Translations under genes and position numbers: made by a program
Notes under the pieces: model-generated
The model's database searches: none
What the model saw: only the letters and a program-made list of their open reading frames with translations
Told to the model about the DNA's origin: nothing
Shown here: positions 46,166-59,316 of the stretch, one piece after another
How the letters are laid out: the number at the start of each line of letters is the position of its first letter
How positions within the stretch are numbered: position 1 is the first letter of the stretch
From: Enoplolaimus lenunculus
Taxonomy: Eukaryota; Nematoda; Enoplea; Enoplida; Thoracostomopsidae
Reading direction: 5' to 3'
Assembly (NCBI GenBank): GCA_030248215.1
Contig: JASANG010002922.1
Location: forward strand, 186,001 to 250,000
Length of the DNA: 64,000 bases

Positions 46166-46479
46166 CCGCCTGTCACATCCCCCGTTTTTTTTCTACAAGG
46201 TCGTCCCTTGACCGCCAACTTACGTCTTTTAACAGTATAACGAATGGGGTCAAAGTTGGTAGCCAATGTTATGTGATGGGCGTGTTTCGTCAGACTGGCC
46301 AAAGTTACCCCCCGCGGCAGGAACCCAGATAAATTAAGCATAATGCGAAATGTGCAATGGTGTTGGAGCATCCATGGTGCAACCGGAATTGATTAGAGTT
46401 CTGATTCAAAACGAGTTTTGATTTCGATTGCACATCAATCGAAATCAGAATTTTGAAATGTCATCAACATCTAAACCGA

Positions 46480-48180
46480 CAAAACTGTTGTTTTCTTTCC
46501 AATCCGCTTTGCACCCGGTAGCACAGTCATAAAGAGAACTGTGTAGCCGTTTTTAATTATATACGTATGCCTATAACGTACCTTAATTCGTTTCCGATAA
46601 ATACTATAACGGTTAAAATAAGTCTTGCGCGAAATCGAAACTCCATCGTTATGGTCCGAAATTATATTGCTGGACAGCGGGACAAACGAGCAGCGGGTTG
46701 CTCTTAAACAGTTCGGCAGCAGACGGACCAAGTCATTTCTCGAAAGACACTGCAGAATGCAATTGCAAAAGCTTCCAATTTGACCAAAAAATCTCCTGGA
46801 AGACAACACATATTTACCTTGGCGCTTAAAATTAAAATTGTCAAATGCTGCGAAACAGCTTCCGAGTGGGGGTACCCGCTATCGAAAATGGGCGTTAGGC
46901 AGTTTGCTAAAAATACTTGATAACGACGGCTGAGAAATCGGCAACGACACCCCAGGCCGAGACTGGACATGCTTTTTTGAAACGTCAAAAAAACGCATTG
47001 TCTGTGCGGATTTGTAATAATTTGAGCGGTGTCTGAGCCCGCCTATCGATTGAGGAGGTTATGGAGTTCATGGCGCGCTTTAAAAACACTTGTGACGGAA
47101 TCCCGCCACAGAATATTTTCAATTATGATGAAACCGCCATGGTTGATTCCCCAGGTTTGGAAAAACTTATTTTCTCCACCGCAGGATTAAATACCCGGAC
47201 CGCGTAATGATGCTACTAAATGTTCAACTGTACGGAATACGTATAGTTCTGTTTTGCAGAATCAACCGAGTACAAGTACTGAGAGTTAAAAGCAAATCGT
47301 TGATGCAAAAAAGGCGGATCAAAGCGATTCTCATCACAGCTCCATTGAAAATGTATTGGAATTGGAGATAGTGGATATTGAGGTAAATTATCAGCAGTAA
47401 TTAATCGGTATATGCACGCACTACATTTATGACTGGCTACGTACAAACCTATATTTACTTACAAAAACCTACGTATATAGACGAATACGTATATAACAGA
47501 CTAATATTGGTACTGGCTTCAACATGAAATAAATATTTCTAGGAAGAGGTATTTGGACTGATCATGAGATGCGTTGATGTTGTCTACGATCCGACCGATA
47601 TCACTTATTCAAAAGGTTTTGTAGCAGTCATATACCAGCCAATTAAAGCAGTGGCATCTCTAAATTGGTACGTAAGTATATGAACGATGTCCCTCGTTTT
47701 TAGAGTTACGTACTTATATGTATGAACGCGTAATCATTGTTTTCAGTTGTGATTAGTTTAGGCAGCCATCAGCTGCAGTAAAGGCTGTGTTTTACAGAGT
47801 ACGCGAGCGAAGCGCGCGGAGAACGTGAAAATTTTAAAATTAGTGTCCCCGCGCCTATATTCGTTAACGCAAGTACAACTTTTAGGTACCTTGGACGAGC
47901 TCAACGATACACAAAGCAAGATACGGTGACGGTTAAGTTTCTAAAATGCACTGACGTAGCAGCGAAAGTACAATACCGGTGGCATAAACGTGACGATATT
48001 TTAGACGTCCCATACAGCGATATATTGTGTGTCACAACCAAATGTTTGGCTATTTCAAGCTTGAACTCGGTCGATTTTGAATTAGAAAGCGGAGCAGCAA
48101 ATGAAATTGAATCTTATTTTGATCATAAGCGAGCAGAATGGTAATCTGATAGATTACTACCCTTTCTGGACAAGTTTTAG
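46480..48180 (+). pseudogene. Tigger/pogo-type (DDE_1) transposase remnant
   Basis: Broken reading frames in order: EWGYPLSKMGVRQFAK at about 46865 (helix before the DNA-binding CENPB-type domain end), GNDTPGRDWTCFFETSKKR at about 46935 (PG-x-DW motif), then IPPQNIFNYDETAMVDSPG at about 47100 (first catalytic region of DDE_1 proteins), VYDPTDITYSKGFVAVIYQ at about 47580 and a C-terminal TVKFLKCT to YSDIL at 47930-48030. Several frame changes and stops separate these parts. It is an old autonomous DNA transposon copy; no clear terminal repeats were seen. Confidence 0.72.
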
Positions 48181-50405
48181 CTGCGCATTTGACTGTTTTA
48201 AAAAAAGAGGGGTTGTATAAAACCATTGAAATTCACATGTTTTCCGGAAACGCTCACATTTTTGTATTTGTTTAAAACCTGCTTGTATGGACAACAGAAT
48301 AATTAATGAAACAAAGGTTGACGCCATAAATAATTTCCGATATATTTAGGTAAAATCATAGTTGCACTGTTATAGCTTTCTGAATTTCCTTGCTTAATTA
48401 TTTTGTTATGTTTGACTTTATTAAACTGTTTGAGATGGTGCGAGTTTCACTTTCTGGTACTTGTGAGAATTGTTTGCTGAAGACAGAGCGGGAAGGTCGT
48501 AAATTTTATACGTCTTAAAATATGCAACCTTCTATCTTTGAAACCATGCTCCGAAAGATCAACTGTTAAATTTCACTCCGATCCCGGCCATAGTCGCCCC
48601 ATAGAGGGGCGAATTTGGTCACTTGGTTTTGCGAGATATATTTTCATATGTATCGGCAGTTTGCCATTGCGGTCTCATCGTGGTCACCATGTGATAAGTT
48701 GGGTTGGCTAGGATATGACGGTTTTAGCTCTGAGTGCTCAGCAGCTGAAAATAAGGGGTGTTCCCAGGAGGTTTCAAACTCGGTGGACAGATTATCCGTC
48801 CAATATGCCTTATATGAACCTCAACATTATACACGTGTATCTTGGTTCTCCGTGTTTTTACCGGTTTTGCATATGAAGGCATTATATATGAATCAATATT
48901 TTACCGATGTGCAGCATTAGCATGAGGTTTCATGTTGCCTTCATCATCCGCATGTCACATTTTTGACTATGTGCTTAGTTGTATGCGTAAACATGCACTG
49001 GATACTGACTAGTGCAAGTGACGCTTTAATGAAAATTCTGCAACCCTCTGCTCCGAAAGTTCTCGCGGTGCGAAAGCGCCTCCCTTCTCGGTTGATGCCC
49101 CTCTCCATTCCGTCGCGACCCGGCGAATGCCCGGAAGCGATCGACCGGATTTCCGGTTCCAGTTTAATATCCGGCAAAAAAATCGGTATCCGGTTCCGGT
49201 ATCCTATATAAACCTACCGGATATTTGCATTTGGATTTCGTACCCGATGAAATTAATATCCGGTCAATCCCTAATGGACAGATATATGTGCCGTTTTGTG
49301 GTTCTACATATTTGTTATCTTTTCTTTGATGTACAGCATCAGCATGAGCTGGTGTCACAAAGACTAATTGATTCCGCTGAAGTCATGGAAGATTTTAAAT
49401 TTTTATGGGTGAATGACCGGTTTCCCTGGATCCCAGGTGTCCGCTGCCCCCCCCGAGATAAAAATAAGGCAGCAGCGAGAATCTGTCAGCGCACGAGAGT
49501 GAATACCATAGACAATACATGTTTTAGCTGCAGACATATTAAACCGTCGTATACTGTGGCTTACTGAATTTATCATTCAAGTCTGAATTTTTACCAATGA
49601 ACTATTACAGTTAAGCTTAGTTTTCCACCACAGTAGCGAGATTTCCTCTGTGCGGGATTCTAGGTTGGCCGATTCCTCCGACAAGGTTTGTGCCAAGGAT
49701 ACTACTGAGTTTTTTGAGGCCCGCCTGATTTTTGACCGTATAAAAATAATTTTACTAAAGGCTTTGTTTTCACTTTTGAGTGCACAATACGAGGTCGTGA
49801 GGCCGTTAGGGCTGGTACGGTGGGAAGCATTGCTGGCGCCAATGTGTACCAGGTGATGTTGAAACATGTATACGTACGTCACGTATGCGGCGATATTCTG
49901 ATGTAACATATTTTAGACGATGGCAAGACCAACAAAAAGCTGTATAGCGTGTAGATAGGCTTCTATGACATATGACACACAAAAATCGTGTGAATGTGTG
50001 CGATGTGAAAGTCTTGTTTACTTGTTAATTTGATTACTATGATCAGTTTCACAGGTTCTAAGTTTGAACAGTATTACTTTGGCATTTTAGGTTTCGAAGC
50101 ACAATATTTTTCTGTACGTAGCCGCGGTACCATCTGGCTCTGGCTTTGGGATATCTATATAGAGTGCATAGTTTTCGGAAGCCGCGCGAGCCAGAAGCTT
50201 GACGCATTGTGTAAATTCGTTTTAAAAATTTTAGATTATGTTGGTTTTGGTTATGGTTCCATCTGTTGAATTCTCACAGTAGGTTATAATAATGGTTTTA
50301 TTCAGAATTCCAAAGTACAACTTTGCTTCTGTCTGGATACGTTACTAACGCTCATGTAATGCATAGCGTGGTTTTAGCTTACAGAAACTGTAACTTGGAG
50401 TAGTT
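48181..50405. other. Region upstream of the tetraspanin
   Basis: Apart from S3 repeats and CCGG-rich debris (49135-49260) nothing is recognised. The frames at 49650-49900 on both strands have no similarity I can name. The tetraspanin promoter should lie here; no TATA box can be chosen with confidence. Confidence 0.4.
48690..48965 (-). repeat. tRNA-like repeat family S3, copy 2
   Basis: Shares GGTTGGCTAGGATATGACGG, TTATATGAACCTCAACATT and TTTTACCGATGTGCAGCAT with 45780-46165; the tRNA-like part is more decayed. Confidence 0.58.
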
Positions 50406-53400
50406 ATGGAACGAAAACGATTACAGAATGTTTGTTTGAAATACATTATTATGATTTTAAATGTTGTTTTTCTGGTAAGTCTATTTAATGCGCTAACGTC
50501 TGGGGCCCACAGTTTATTGACAGTGCAGTGAAGCCGATGCAAAAATTGTTGCACAGTTAATGCAATTTAGCCTTAATTATAACTTTGAACCGCATGAGTC
50601 TTGAACTGTACAGTTACAAATTTGTATATAAATCGCAAAGCATTCCTTCAAAGCATATATCAAATCTGCTGGTTCCTGATTATCTACAGCTCGAATTGTG
50701 TTTTTAGTGGGAATTAGATAGAAATTGGGTTTTAAAGTGGGATCATAAACGCACGCCCGTGGCTTATACTTCAAAATACGACCAAGCACCAAACACTACT
50801 ATACGTAGTACATACTACCCTTTTAGCCGATTTTCTAAGTATTGAGTAGTCACCTGAGCAAGGTGGTGATCATTGATTATCCTGTCCAGTGTACTTTGAG
50901 TGTTTACGGCCACACATTTTATTGTTAAAATGTTTTACCTTGCAGAATTTATTAAAGATTTCTAACCTTGCATTATCTGTGTCAGAAAGCTAACGGTTAC
51001 GCTATATATATATTTTGGCAATTTTATTGCCTCCAGGCTAGGCATCGTCCAGTAGCTTGCGGCATCCTATGGGAAATGCCCACACAAGATTGTAATTAGT
51101 GCAATATTTTTTGAGTTGCTGTCCCGCAGCAGCATTTGATGTTACAAACGTTTTTTTAGATCGTTGGCTTTATACTGATGATAGTCGGTATTGCGACGCA
51201 AGTTCACTATCACAATTATGTCAGTTTCCTTGGAACAAATCTGTTCAAACTTCCGTTATTTTTAATCTTGTCTGGTCTGTTCATTGCTCTGATCGGCCTT
51301 ATTGGTTGCTGTGGTGCCATACGTGAAAATTATTGTCTCATAATAACGGTTAGTATTGTATTCTTATTCTGCCGGCTTTATGGTACGGCTGTCATGACTT
51401 TTAGATATCGAGAATTTTAAATCAAAACGGGGTATGGGTGTTTGGGAAACGTCTCATGTTTTCACGAAAGGAATCCATATTTAGCTCATATAAAAATCCT
51501 CTGAACGTGGTTCATGTCAAAACAGCAGCTGATTCGGTGGTCTTGTAAATTTCGAGATAAAGATTATCTAGTGGTCCTGTTGAAGTGTTGAAGTTATTGT
51601 AGTATGAACAGCATTTCTGCGTTTGCTTCATTGTTCGCTGATGTGCGATTTTGTTTAATATAAAAAATTGTATTGCAGTATTTCTAATTGGAGTAAGAAA
51701 TTGGAAAACGCTGAATTTTTAAGCACGACGGAGATAGGGAGTCCCGTACTCTGCCTCAAAAAATATCGGTTTCGGGTTTTAGCCGAGACCGCACTCTGTC
51801 ATAGATTTAATACGTAGTTTTTGGCATTAGCCTATTATATTCATTTTATATATAATTACAAGGATGCTGTCTGCTTTGTTTCAGTATACCGTTCTTTTGT
51901 TTATCTGCTTTATTGTCGAATGCGGGATGTTTATTGTTGCTTTCTTTTTGCGATCAGAGGTAAGTTGGGTGGGATTTATTTTCGTATTTGTTTACTTCGC
52001 CCCGCCCCGCAAAAAATTATCTTCACAAACATGACTGGATTAATCCAATAGACTGAGGCTTATGCGCAAGTTTAGATTTTCATCATTGACTGACGTGAAA
52101 TCAACCATCAATGGCTTATATTCCGAGTACAAATGGCTTTCAAAAGAGATTCTTAAAAATTAGCAAAGTTAAGAAAACGGCCAAATTGTAACACCAGAAT
52201 TTTTAAATCCGGTAAAAAATTACCGGAACCGGAACCGGAAGGTGAAAAAATGTCGGAACCGAAATTCCGGTTGCACCCTGAATCTAGTTGACATTTATGT
52301 GAGAAAACTACTTGGTTCTCTATGAATTATTGGCAACGGGTTTAGTGTTGGTTACTTTGTATACCACTTGTCGGCTGCACTATTTTCTAGCTTCACCTTC
52401 TATTATGTGCATTATTTTATTTATATATTACTTTCAGTCTATATGTGTGAAAGCCGGTTCAGGCTCGACTCAATGTATTTAGCTTAGCATAATATGCGAT
52501 GCTTCAGTCGAATTTGATAATACATACGTACATTGTTTCCGCGAATCAAATTTGTAATAATGTTCGTGTGCCGTTCTAGTACGAGGAATTATATATGTTT
52601 TCAACAGATTACTCACACGAAATTCAAATGTTAGGCGTTTGAATTGCTTGTATAAACTAATAGGAACATATATATACATGATGTACTATGCCATTCTTTA
52701 AGCAATTCTTTTTGTGATTGTCTCTAATAGGAGCGTGAGCGCCCCACCCACATCTGAGCTCTTCCACTCAACCTCCGTCATGTCCCCCAGTGGCGTTATA
52801 TATACCAGATAAATAGATATGTAACTAGCAACGATACATAGCTTTAAAACATAAGTTTTAAGGTACAAAAATTATTTCTTTTACTTTCACATATCACCTT
52901 CTTCAGCATCTCCCCCTTTTATAGTAGTGAAGAGGGGCTTCTGCCCCCCCCTGCATTATCCGGTAGCCTTGACTTTTGTTCCAGGTGACAAAACTAAGTA
53001 TACCAGTAAACGCAGCTTATTTTACTGAAAATTTCATAATTATAAAACTGTAACATTTTCTCGCAATTGGTTACAAAATTGCGAACTTTAAATTTAGCAT
53101 TAAATGTTTTAAATACGCACACAACATCTCCTGCTTAATCCCTGACCGAATATGGTGTTAGCAAGTTGCGTGCTTGCAAAGTATGTAACACTCATTTAGG
53201 TTTGTGGGAAATGAACTATGTAGTATTTTGCCACACGAAATGAGTAGTAAGTACATAGATACCAAACATGCAGTCAGCATAAGGAATTTTTGGCCCTTCA
53301 AATATTTTTACCGAGAAAAATTCCGATTTTATTTAGCTTAATTTCTAGTATTTCCAACTAAAATATTCTAACAAGCAGGTCCGCAAAAATTTCTTTGCCG

Positions 53401-55656
53401 TATCTGTTTCTTTATGTACGTATAGATGAGACAGTATGTATTAATTTTGTAGCTATATGTAGTTATGCATGCATGTGATATTCAGGGAGCAGCGGAAATT
53501 TTTGTTCCGGTCCGGCATTTTTACCTTACGGTTTCGGCAAATTTGCACCGGAATTAACAATTCCGGTCTTAAATTTTGGTATTAAGCATTTTACTAAAAA
53601 TGACGGTAAAAAATAAATTATATTTCATTAGTATAGTACGTATATAGACATTGACAATCACCGAAAATAAATCAACAAAAGCAGATTTCGCTTTTCGATT
53701 CTGTAGATAACGAAAATCTAAAATACAGGAGATTAAGTAACTACATATTTTCAACTAAGGTTATTTTATCAATAATATAACAAAAAAAAATTGAAATGAA
53801 TTTTTCGGTGGAGTTTAAGCATATTTAAACTAGAACAAATTTAATTTATTAGTAATATATTTTAGCTGGAAAATATATTGACTGAATATGCGGACAATGG
53901 TCTTCATCGATTTGGACGTGGAGATTCTGTTGAAGTTACTATGGGATGGATTCGTTTGCAGCACGATGTAAGCTTTTGTTAGATAGGCCTAGGACAATGC
54001 TTTCCAATGCCTACAGCGTAAGCAAAGCATGAACCTTTTTCTAGTCCCAAGCGTTAGTTAATTTTAACATAAAATGTACAAGGAAGTGTACAAGTAGCCT
54101 ATTTTTGTTTTAGTTTGAATGCTGCGGTGTGACAAGTTATCGCGATTGGAATGATACTGACGCGTTTGCAGGAACACAAGGCGACGTGCCGCCTTCGTGT
54201 TGCCGCAATTCAACGCGACAAAACTGTGGCGAAAATGTTGGTAGTATGGAGACCGAGGAAGAAAAAGTCAAAGCGATATATGTAGAGGTAAGTAGCCTGA
54301 GTGAACGATGCTTTTAGTTGATTTTAAGTTTGTGTTCGCGAATTCTTTTAACAGACCCTATCGGCAATCAGCCTTAAATATAGTTTAAACAAGCGAGTTA
54401 TGGTTTCTGAACATAAAGATGGCAGAAACGGTTGTCGTGTTATAAACGTTTTTAAAACGCGAATTGCGTTTATATTTTTCACACTGGACTTTAAATTTAT
54501 GATAACAGAAAAATAATTTAATTTTCACTGAACATCGTGCAGATATGACTCTAGTTGGTCGATGTTTAGTTTTTTATAATACTGTTGTTGGTTAAAACTG
54601 CTTTGTGTTAAAATATCGGTTCGGTGCCACAAACCAGAAACTGGAAATTTTATTTTTGCAGGTTTATTTTTTAAATTTGAAATCAAATCGTAATTGTTCA
54701 TTTATTATAATAATGAATGAATTGAATTGTTAATCTGGTATGCGATATGTTTTGTCTTCGTTTAGTTCTTTGAGGCAAATGACTCGCAATGAATATTTGG
54801 ATTGTCACTATGTGTTTTAGCTGACCTCCATGTTATTTATCACAATATATTATAATGCATGTTTTTGTAGCATAACAGTTTTACGTGTTTAGTTTTAATT
54901 CTATTCATTTTTACTTTTAGGGCTGTTTTGCAAAAATGAAAAACTGGTTAGGAAGCAATTTGGCAGTGGCCGGCGCGGTGGCATCTTGTTTAGCAGTTCT
55001 CCAGGTAAGAAGCGTATGTAATTATACTTTTGATGATTAGAAATGTCGAACGTCATTGAAGAACAATCGCTGCATGGATTTTTACAAAGCCACGTTTTGC
55101 AAGCTGTGTGCCCTGATATTGGTTCCTAACAGGTTTTAGATTCTCTATTAGACAAGTGTGACTTGAAATAGGGTGCCAAGATACATAGATAATATCTATC
55201 CTCGTTTGAAATTTGGAAATATTGAAAATACACTGTTTATAAATTTAGCGCAATGCTCATAGTGTCGCTTTTTTGTTACGAACAGGAATCACTGGAGGTT
55301 GCTTAATGTTCACTGTTCATTATACATAGTACCTACCGTCCATGTTGCTGCTTTTAGGGTCGTACCGTTTTCTAGTGGGACTCCAAAAAAGTAGGTTTGT
55401 AGTTATGGTCAGAATAAAGTGCATCCGCAGATGAAGGAGGTCGCAGTCGGACGCAGATGCAAACGCACACAGCGGTTGTCAACATCAAAATGCACGTCAC
55501 AGTAGTAATTATAGAAAATTTGCAGGACGCTTTAGCGAAATTTGTTCCATAATTTTGACTAATAATTAATGAAACTTCTTATTCTAGGTTTCGTGTCTGT
55601 TTTTGTCGTGTTGCTTCGCACATAGATTGCATCAGGAGTATCAGAAGCCGACCTGA
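50406..55656 (+). CDS. Tetraspanin, complete, 7 exons, 253 aa
   Basis: Four-pass membrane organiser. Exons, all phase 0: 50406-50474, 51160-51348, 51885-51959, 53866-53967, 54114-54287, 54921-55004, 55588-55656. Exon 1 starts MERKRLQNVCLKYIIMILN (short cytosolic N-terminus and TM1). Exon 2 completes TM1 (IVGFILMIVG), holds the small loop and TM2, and ends with the family signature GCCGAIRENYCL. Exon 3 is TM3 (YTVLLFICFIVECGMFIVAF). Exons 4 and 5 form the large extracellular loop with FECCGVTSYRDWND, PPSCC and QNCG, so CCG plus four further cysteines. Exon 6 (GCFAKMKNWL onward) enters TM4. Exon 7 ends the protein with a short basic tail, HRLHQEYQKPT, including juxtamembrane cysteines that are typical palmitoylation sites. 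The length fits the family. The start is supported by CLKY in TM1, a classic tetraspanin beginning. The subfamily is not assigned. Confidence 0.96.
52195..52277. mobile_element. hAT-type MITE fragment
   Basis: CCGGAACCGGAACCGGAAGG interior and right end TTCCGGTTGCACCCTG, same family as 58175-58530. It lies in the tetraspanin intron between exons 3 and 4. Confidence 0.55.
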
Positions 55657-55737
55657 TTATATTTTACTTAATATAATATGCATTAGGCTATTTATCTGTA
55701 AATTCCAGATTGTAACTAAACTGTATGCGTGAGTGGG

Positions 55738-55985
55738 TGTTTAAGCAGTTAGGAACTGGGACTTCAGACGTTTTAACTGTTAAGCAGCTGGTAAAGCGGC
55801 CTCCAAAGCCGGGATTGAACTCTCAGTCTACGGATGTTTAAGCGAACACTCTACCACTGAGACCCTTAGACGACTATATGTCGACATGTATGGTGCAGGC
55901 TAGTATAGAACAACGCACTGCATTATATTGCATGTGCACATAACGGACAAGCATTTGTCATATGCTTACAATAATCTCACGTATT
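55738..55985 (-). repeat. tRNA-derived SINE-like repeat, family S1 copy 2
   Basis: Shares with 30545-30790 the order GGGACTTCAGAC, TAAGCAGCTGGTAAAGCGG, GAACTCTCAG, TACGGAT, TTAAGCGAACACTCTACCAC and the ATGTGCACATAA tail. The tail also stands alone, inverted, at 10730-10785. It lies 80 bp beyond the tetraspanin stop codon. Confidence 0.65.
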
Positions 55986-56676
55986 AGTGTATCAAAGTCT
56001 GCGGAACATTTGCATAAAATGCTGTAAGACTTGCCCTACCACTGGCTAGGATATTTGTAACTATTCAGTTCCAATTCAGGTATTGCCATGCCGTAGCTTT
56101 ACTAATCTGTAACAAACAAGAAATGATTTACGGTTTCGTTCATTCCATCACAAGTCTTAAGCCCGTGATATATGTATATAAATAATTAAGTAGGCAGTAC
56201 ACCAGATACACGTTTTTGGTGTAACCGAAGCAATCGTTTTGTCGCTTGATCGTAAAGCAGCGTATGACTTAGTAGAATGGGATTTTATCTTCAAAACTTT
56301 CAAAACAATGTGCTTTGGTCCAAATTTACTACGGCAGTTGAATTGTATATATATATAAAAGGCACTTTATTCGTTCTTCTGTGATTGTAAACGGTCATGT
56401 GTCAATGCCATTTAATGTGTGTCGCGGAGTTTAGTCAAGTATATCCGCGGCCAATGTTAATCGCCGTCAATTGATGTGGTTTCATCTGAAGATATAGGTC
56501 GTTTTATAAGAATCACAAAAATGTTTTCTGCGAAATATCTTTGCGGTGTAAACATTTGTATTACTAATTATGCAGATGATACTTGTCTCTTCGTTAAACA
56601 TTGGATTGACGTTGAAAAAGTAATGCACATTTTTGAGTGTTAGAAATTTAGTTTCTGGTAGCTGCTTAAATATAAC

Positions 56677-56888
56677 GGCCCATGTAAAGATCAGGGGTGG
56701 AATGTTTTCTGTGGGACTAGAAGAGAGCAAGCATAAGCTTTAGACTGATGAATTTGCTTGGCTTAGGCTTAGGCTTAGGAATACGCTCATTCTTAGGCTT
56801 AGGTGTAGGAATACGCTCATTCTTATGCTTAGATTTAGGCTTAGTCTTAGGAATATTCTCACAATACTGTTCCGCCCCTATTCTATAG
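56677..56888. mobile_element. MITE family C, copy inside LINE remnant
   Basis: Left GGCCCATGTAAAGATCAGGG, right ACTGTTCCGCCCCTATTCTATAG. It interrupts the reverse-transcriptase remnant shortly after the YADD motif. Confidence 0.8.
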
Positions 56889-57369
56889 AAATGGTGGATT
56901 TAGTGAAAGTTTACAGAGTTAATTGTCTATTTACGTGTCGTGTCACATAAAGAACTTCTCAGTTGGAGGAATTTTTTTGAACATATTTTAATAAATTTGA
57001 AGGACTTTCTCGCAAACAGTCTAATGTACCGGATTTCTACAAAGAAATAAAATTGGCCTTAATTGATTGTAAATTCAGAGGGAATGAGAAATTTTTCTCG
57101 TTTATGGGAGCTTGGTTTTGTATGAATGCAGTTTTTCCTAAAGTTCTAAACAACACGTGAGTGAAGTATTTATATCATGATTCTGTGTGGCAACGTGATG
57201 TGATATGGTGCAATTTGTTAGCTTGATGCCAGTACTGTAGTGACCCGAATAAGTTAAAATACACTCATATTGACGTACACTCAGAATAGAAACCAATTGT
57301 TATTAATACCTCCCGCTTGTTTTCTATTTCTTCAGAAATTTAGTATTAAACTAGAATTGCAATCTGATA

Positions 57370-57753
57370 CTGTATTGACCCGAATAAGAGGGGGGACTGA
57401 TATTTATTTGGCCTCTCCAGAGGGTACCACCCTTGTTATTCCGTTACGGACTGTTTATTTTCAACCAGCCCTCCGCCACCCTTCCCTACTGATATATCCG
57501 ATACTGCAATTATCCGTTGAATTAAACGTTTTTGCCTTGCATCAAATGCTTGAGCGATAATGCAAGGCAAGGTTATACTTTGGAGTGTTGCTTTCAAAAT
57601 TTAAGTGCACGTTAAAATGTCGGACTCAGGATTATTTGGTCCACTAGTCATTAACGCGCTTCTGTTAGGGATATATAACTGACATTTATGGACTAATTAG
57701 GGATTATCCACTTACTCAAAATGGAGACCCCTTCTTATTTGGGTCACTACAGT
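57370..57753. mobile_element. MITE family E inside LINE remnant
   Basis: Ends TGTATTGACCCGAATAAGAG and TTATTTGGGTCACTACAG, inner part as in 14304-14745. It separates two parts of a LINE ORF2 remnant. A short extra GTAGTGACCCGAATAAG piece stands at 57236-57252. Confidence 0.78.
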
Positions 57754-58174
57754 AGTATTATGTAAGTATAGGTCTTGGGAGTGGGCAAAAACCAAGTTTA
57801 CTGAAGGCCGGGTGTGAAATTTGCATTATAAACAACGTTTGAAAACGCGGCGCACAAATAATCGTGTAGCTCAATTTACAGATACAGGAAATGGTTGTAA
57901 ATTTTGTCTTACCATTGGAACAACGGATATTGATGAAAACGTCTCAAAACGAACATTTTAGATGTCTTTGTAGACTCAAAATTTCAATGGGCTGGTATAA
58001 ATTTCACCGTTATTTTTTTGGTATAACATATTGAAGTCAGATCATATTGCATATTAAACTTAGCAAATATTTAAAAGAATATATATGGGTGCTTCACACG
58101 GCGAAAGTATTATATACTGTTATGCCCATAGATAAACGTTATAAAATCACAATAAATCATTCAGATATATGCAA

Positions 58175-58530
58175 CAGGATGCAACTGGACGTGAAAAATA
58201 CCGCAGCCGGAACCGTAGGTCAACGAAATTGCCGGAGGTGAGGTGAAATTAAGTAGGTAACATTTGGTTTATTAATTATTAAATTTTAGCCAATATCTAC
58301 ATTATGTTGTTAAGTTGTTTGATTTTACGCTAATTTTCTTCGAAATTTTGTAATTTGTTTTCTAAAAATTGTGACAGAAAACAAAACGCGCTATAAAACA
58401 GATAAATTTTGCACAATCATGCAAAAGTTTGCTACCGATATTGCCGGAACCTCCGGTAAAAATTCTACAGGAGCCGAAGGCCGATTTTCTGCCGAAATCG
58501 GAGCCGGAGGCAGGCTCCGGTTGTGCCCTG
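58175..58530. mobile_element. hAT-type MITE with 8-bp target duplication
   Basis: Ends CAGGATGCAACTGGA and TCCGGTTGTGCCCTG. The flanks ATATGCAA (58167-58174) and GTATGCAA (58531-58538) match at 7 of 8 bases, the hAT target length. The interior is rich in CCGGAA/GCCGGA motifs. Related CCGG-rich remnants with a TTGCACCCTG or GGTGCAACCGG end lie at about 12758-12800, 49135-49260, 52195-52275, 53500-53570, 60655-60745 and 62935-63015. Confidence 0.72.
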
Positions 58531-59056
58531 GTATGCAACAGTAGTTCAATATAAAAAAAGACATTTCTTGACCTCCGGCTCCGATATTTTTTACCTGTTA
58601 CCTTGCTACAATCAACATACCTATCTTCTTCAAAAATTTAGAAAGCTGGGTGACATTGACTTTCGCTACATCTGTTTCCCTTGCTTTTATTACGTGTTTC
58701 CATCTCTGCAGAAAACAACCTCTCTATGTCTGGTCTCAAGCTCCGTGAGCTTTTCACCCATGGTCGTTAATAGCATAATATAAAGCATTGTAGTTCAAAA
58801 GGTTATGGATTTTTTAAACTTTCAGAATTTGGCACCTTCGAACATCAAAAGCGGCGGAAAAGTTGATATAGTGTCTGGCTTGCAAAACCATGGCTAGTTT
58901 TATTTTGACGTAAGTCCGGGTTTGACCTAATAAAGTCAAAGGTTTTCAATTAGTTTTTTTGCTTGCCAGTTGCTGTTGGTTGCAGATTTCATACTATAAT
59001 AGCTTCTAGTACAGAATTTGATGTAATGGGAACCGAGCTCTTGTCAAAATGTTTAA

Positions 59057-59316
59057 CCCTTTCTCACATGAATATTTTCTATTTCCCCTGAGACCTACTT
59101 TTATGCTAGGATTCGAACTCGGGTGACTGGAGTGGGAGGCGTATACCATCACCACTCAGCTATAGGAGCTTGATGCTCGAGCCCGAGGGGGCTCTCACGT
59201 CTTGTGGTGATATAGTACTATGTATACGTGTTGCAATTGTTAAACACAGTGCGATATACATTATTTAACGTATATGCACTGCAAGTTGCCTATAGGCAAC
59301 TCAATGTGAGAAGGGG
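59057..59316 (-). mobile_element. piggyBac-type MITE with tRNA-Gly-like core, copy 2
   Basis: 260 bp in inverse orientation. The left flank is TTAA followed by CCCTTTCTCACATG; the right end is ATGTGAGAAGGGG followed by TTGT, a decayed target copy. The tRNA-like core is at about 59105-59165 on the minus strand. It lies 0.8 kb upstream of THUMPD1. Confidence 0.82.

Larger units (their letters stand above)
56205..57990 (+). pseudogene. LINE (non-LTR) ORF2 remnant, interrupted by two MITEs
   Basis: Frames in order: LSLDRKAAYDLVEWDF (about 56235, palm start), a region with GNGHVSMPF-like decay, NYADDTCLF (about 56568, the RT YADD catalytic motif), then after a family C MITE PDFYKEIKLALIDCKF (about 57030), and after a family E MITE NGCKFC (about 57895) with a following GTTD segment, the C-terminal zinc-knuckle region of L1/Tx1-like ORF2. 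Stops and frame changes are frequent and the 5' half is absent, so it is dead. Closest type by motif: L1/Tx1-like LINE. Confidence 0.75.
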
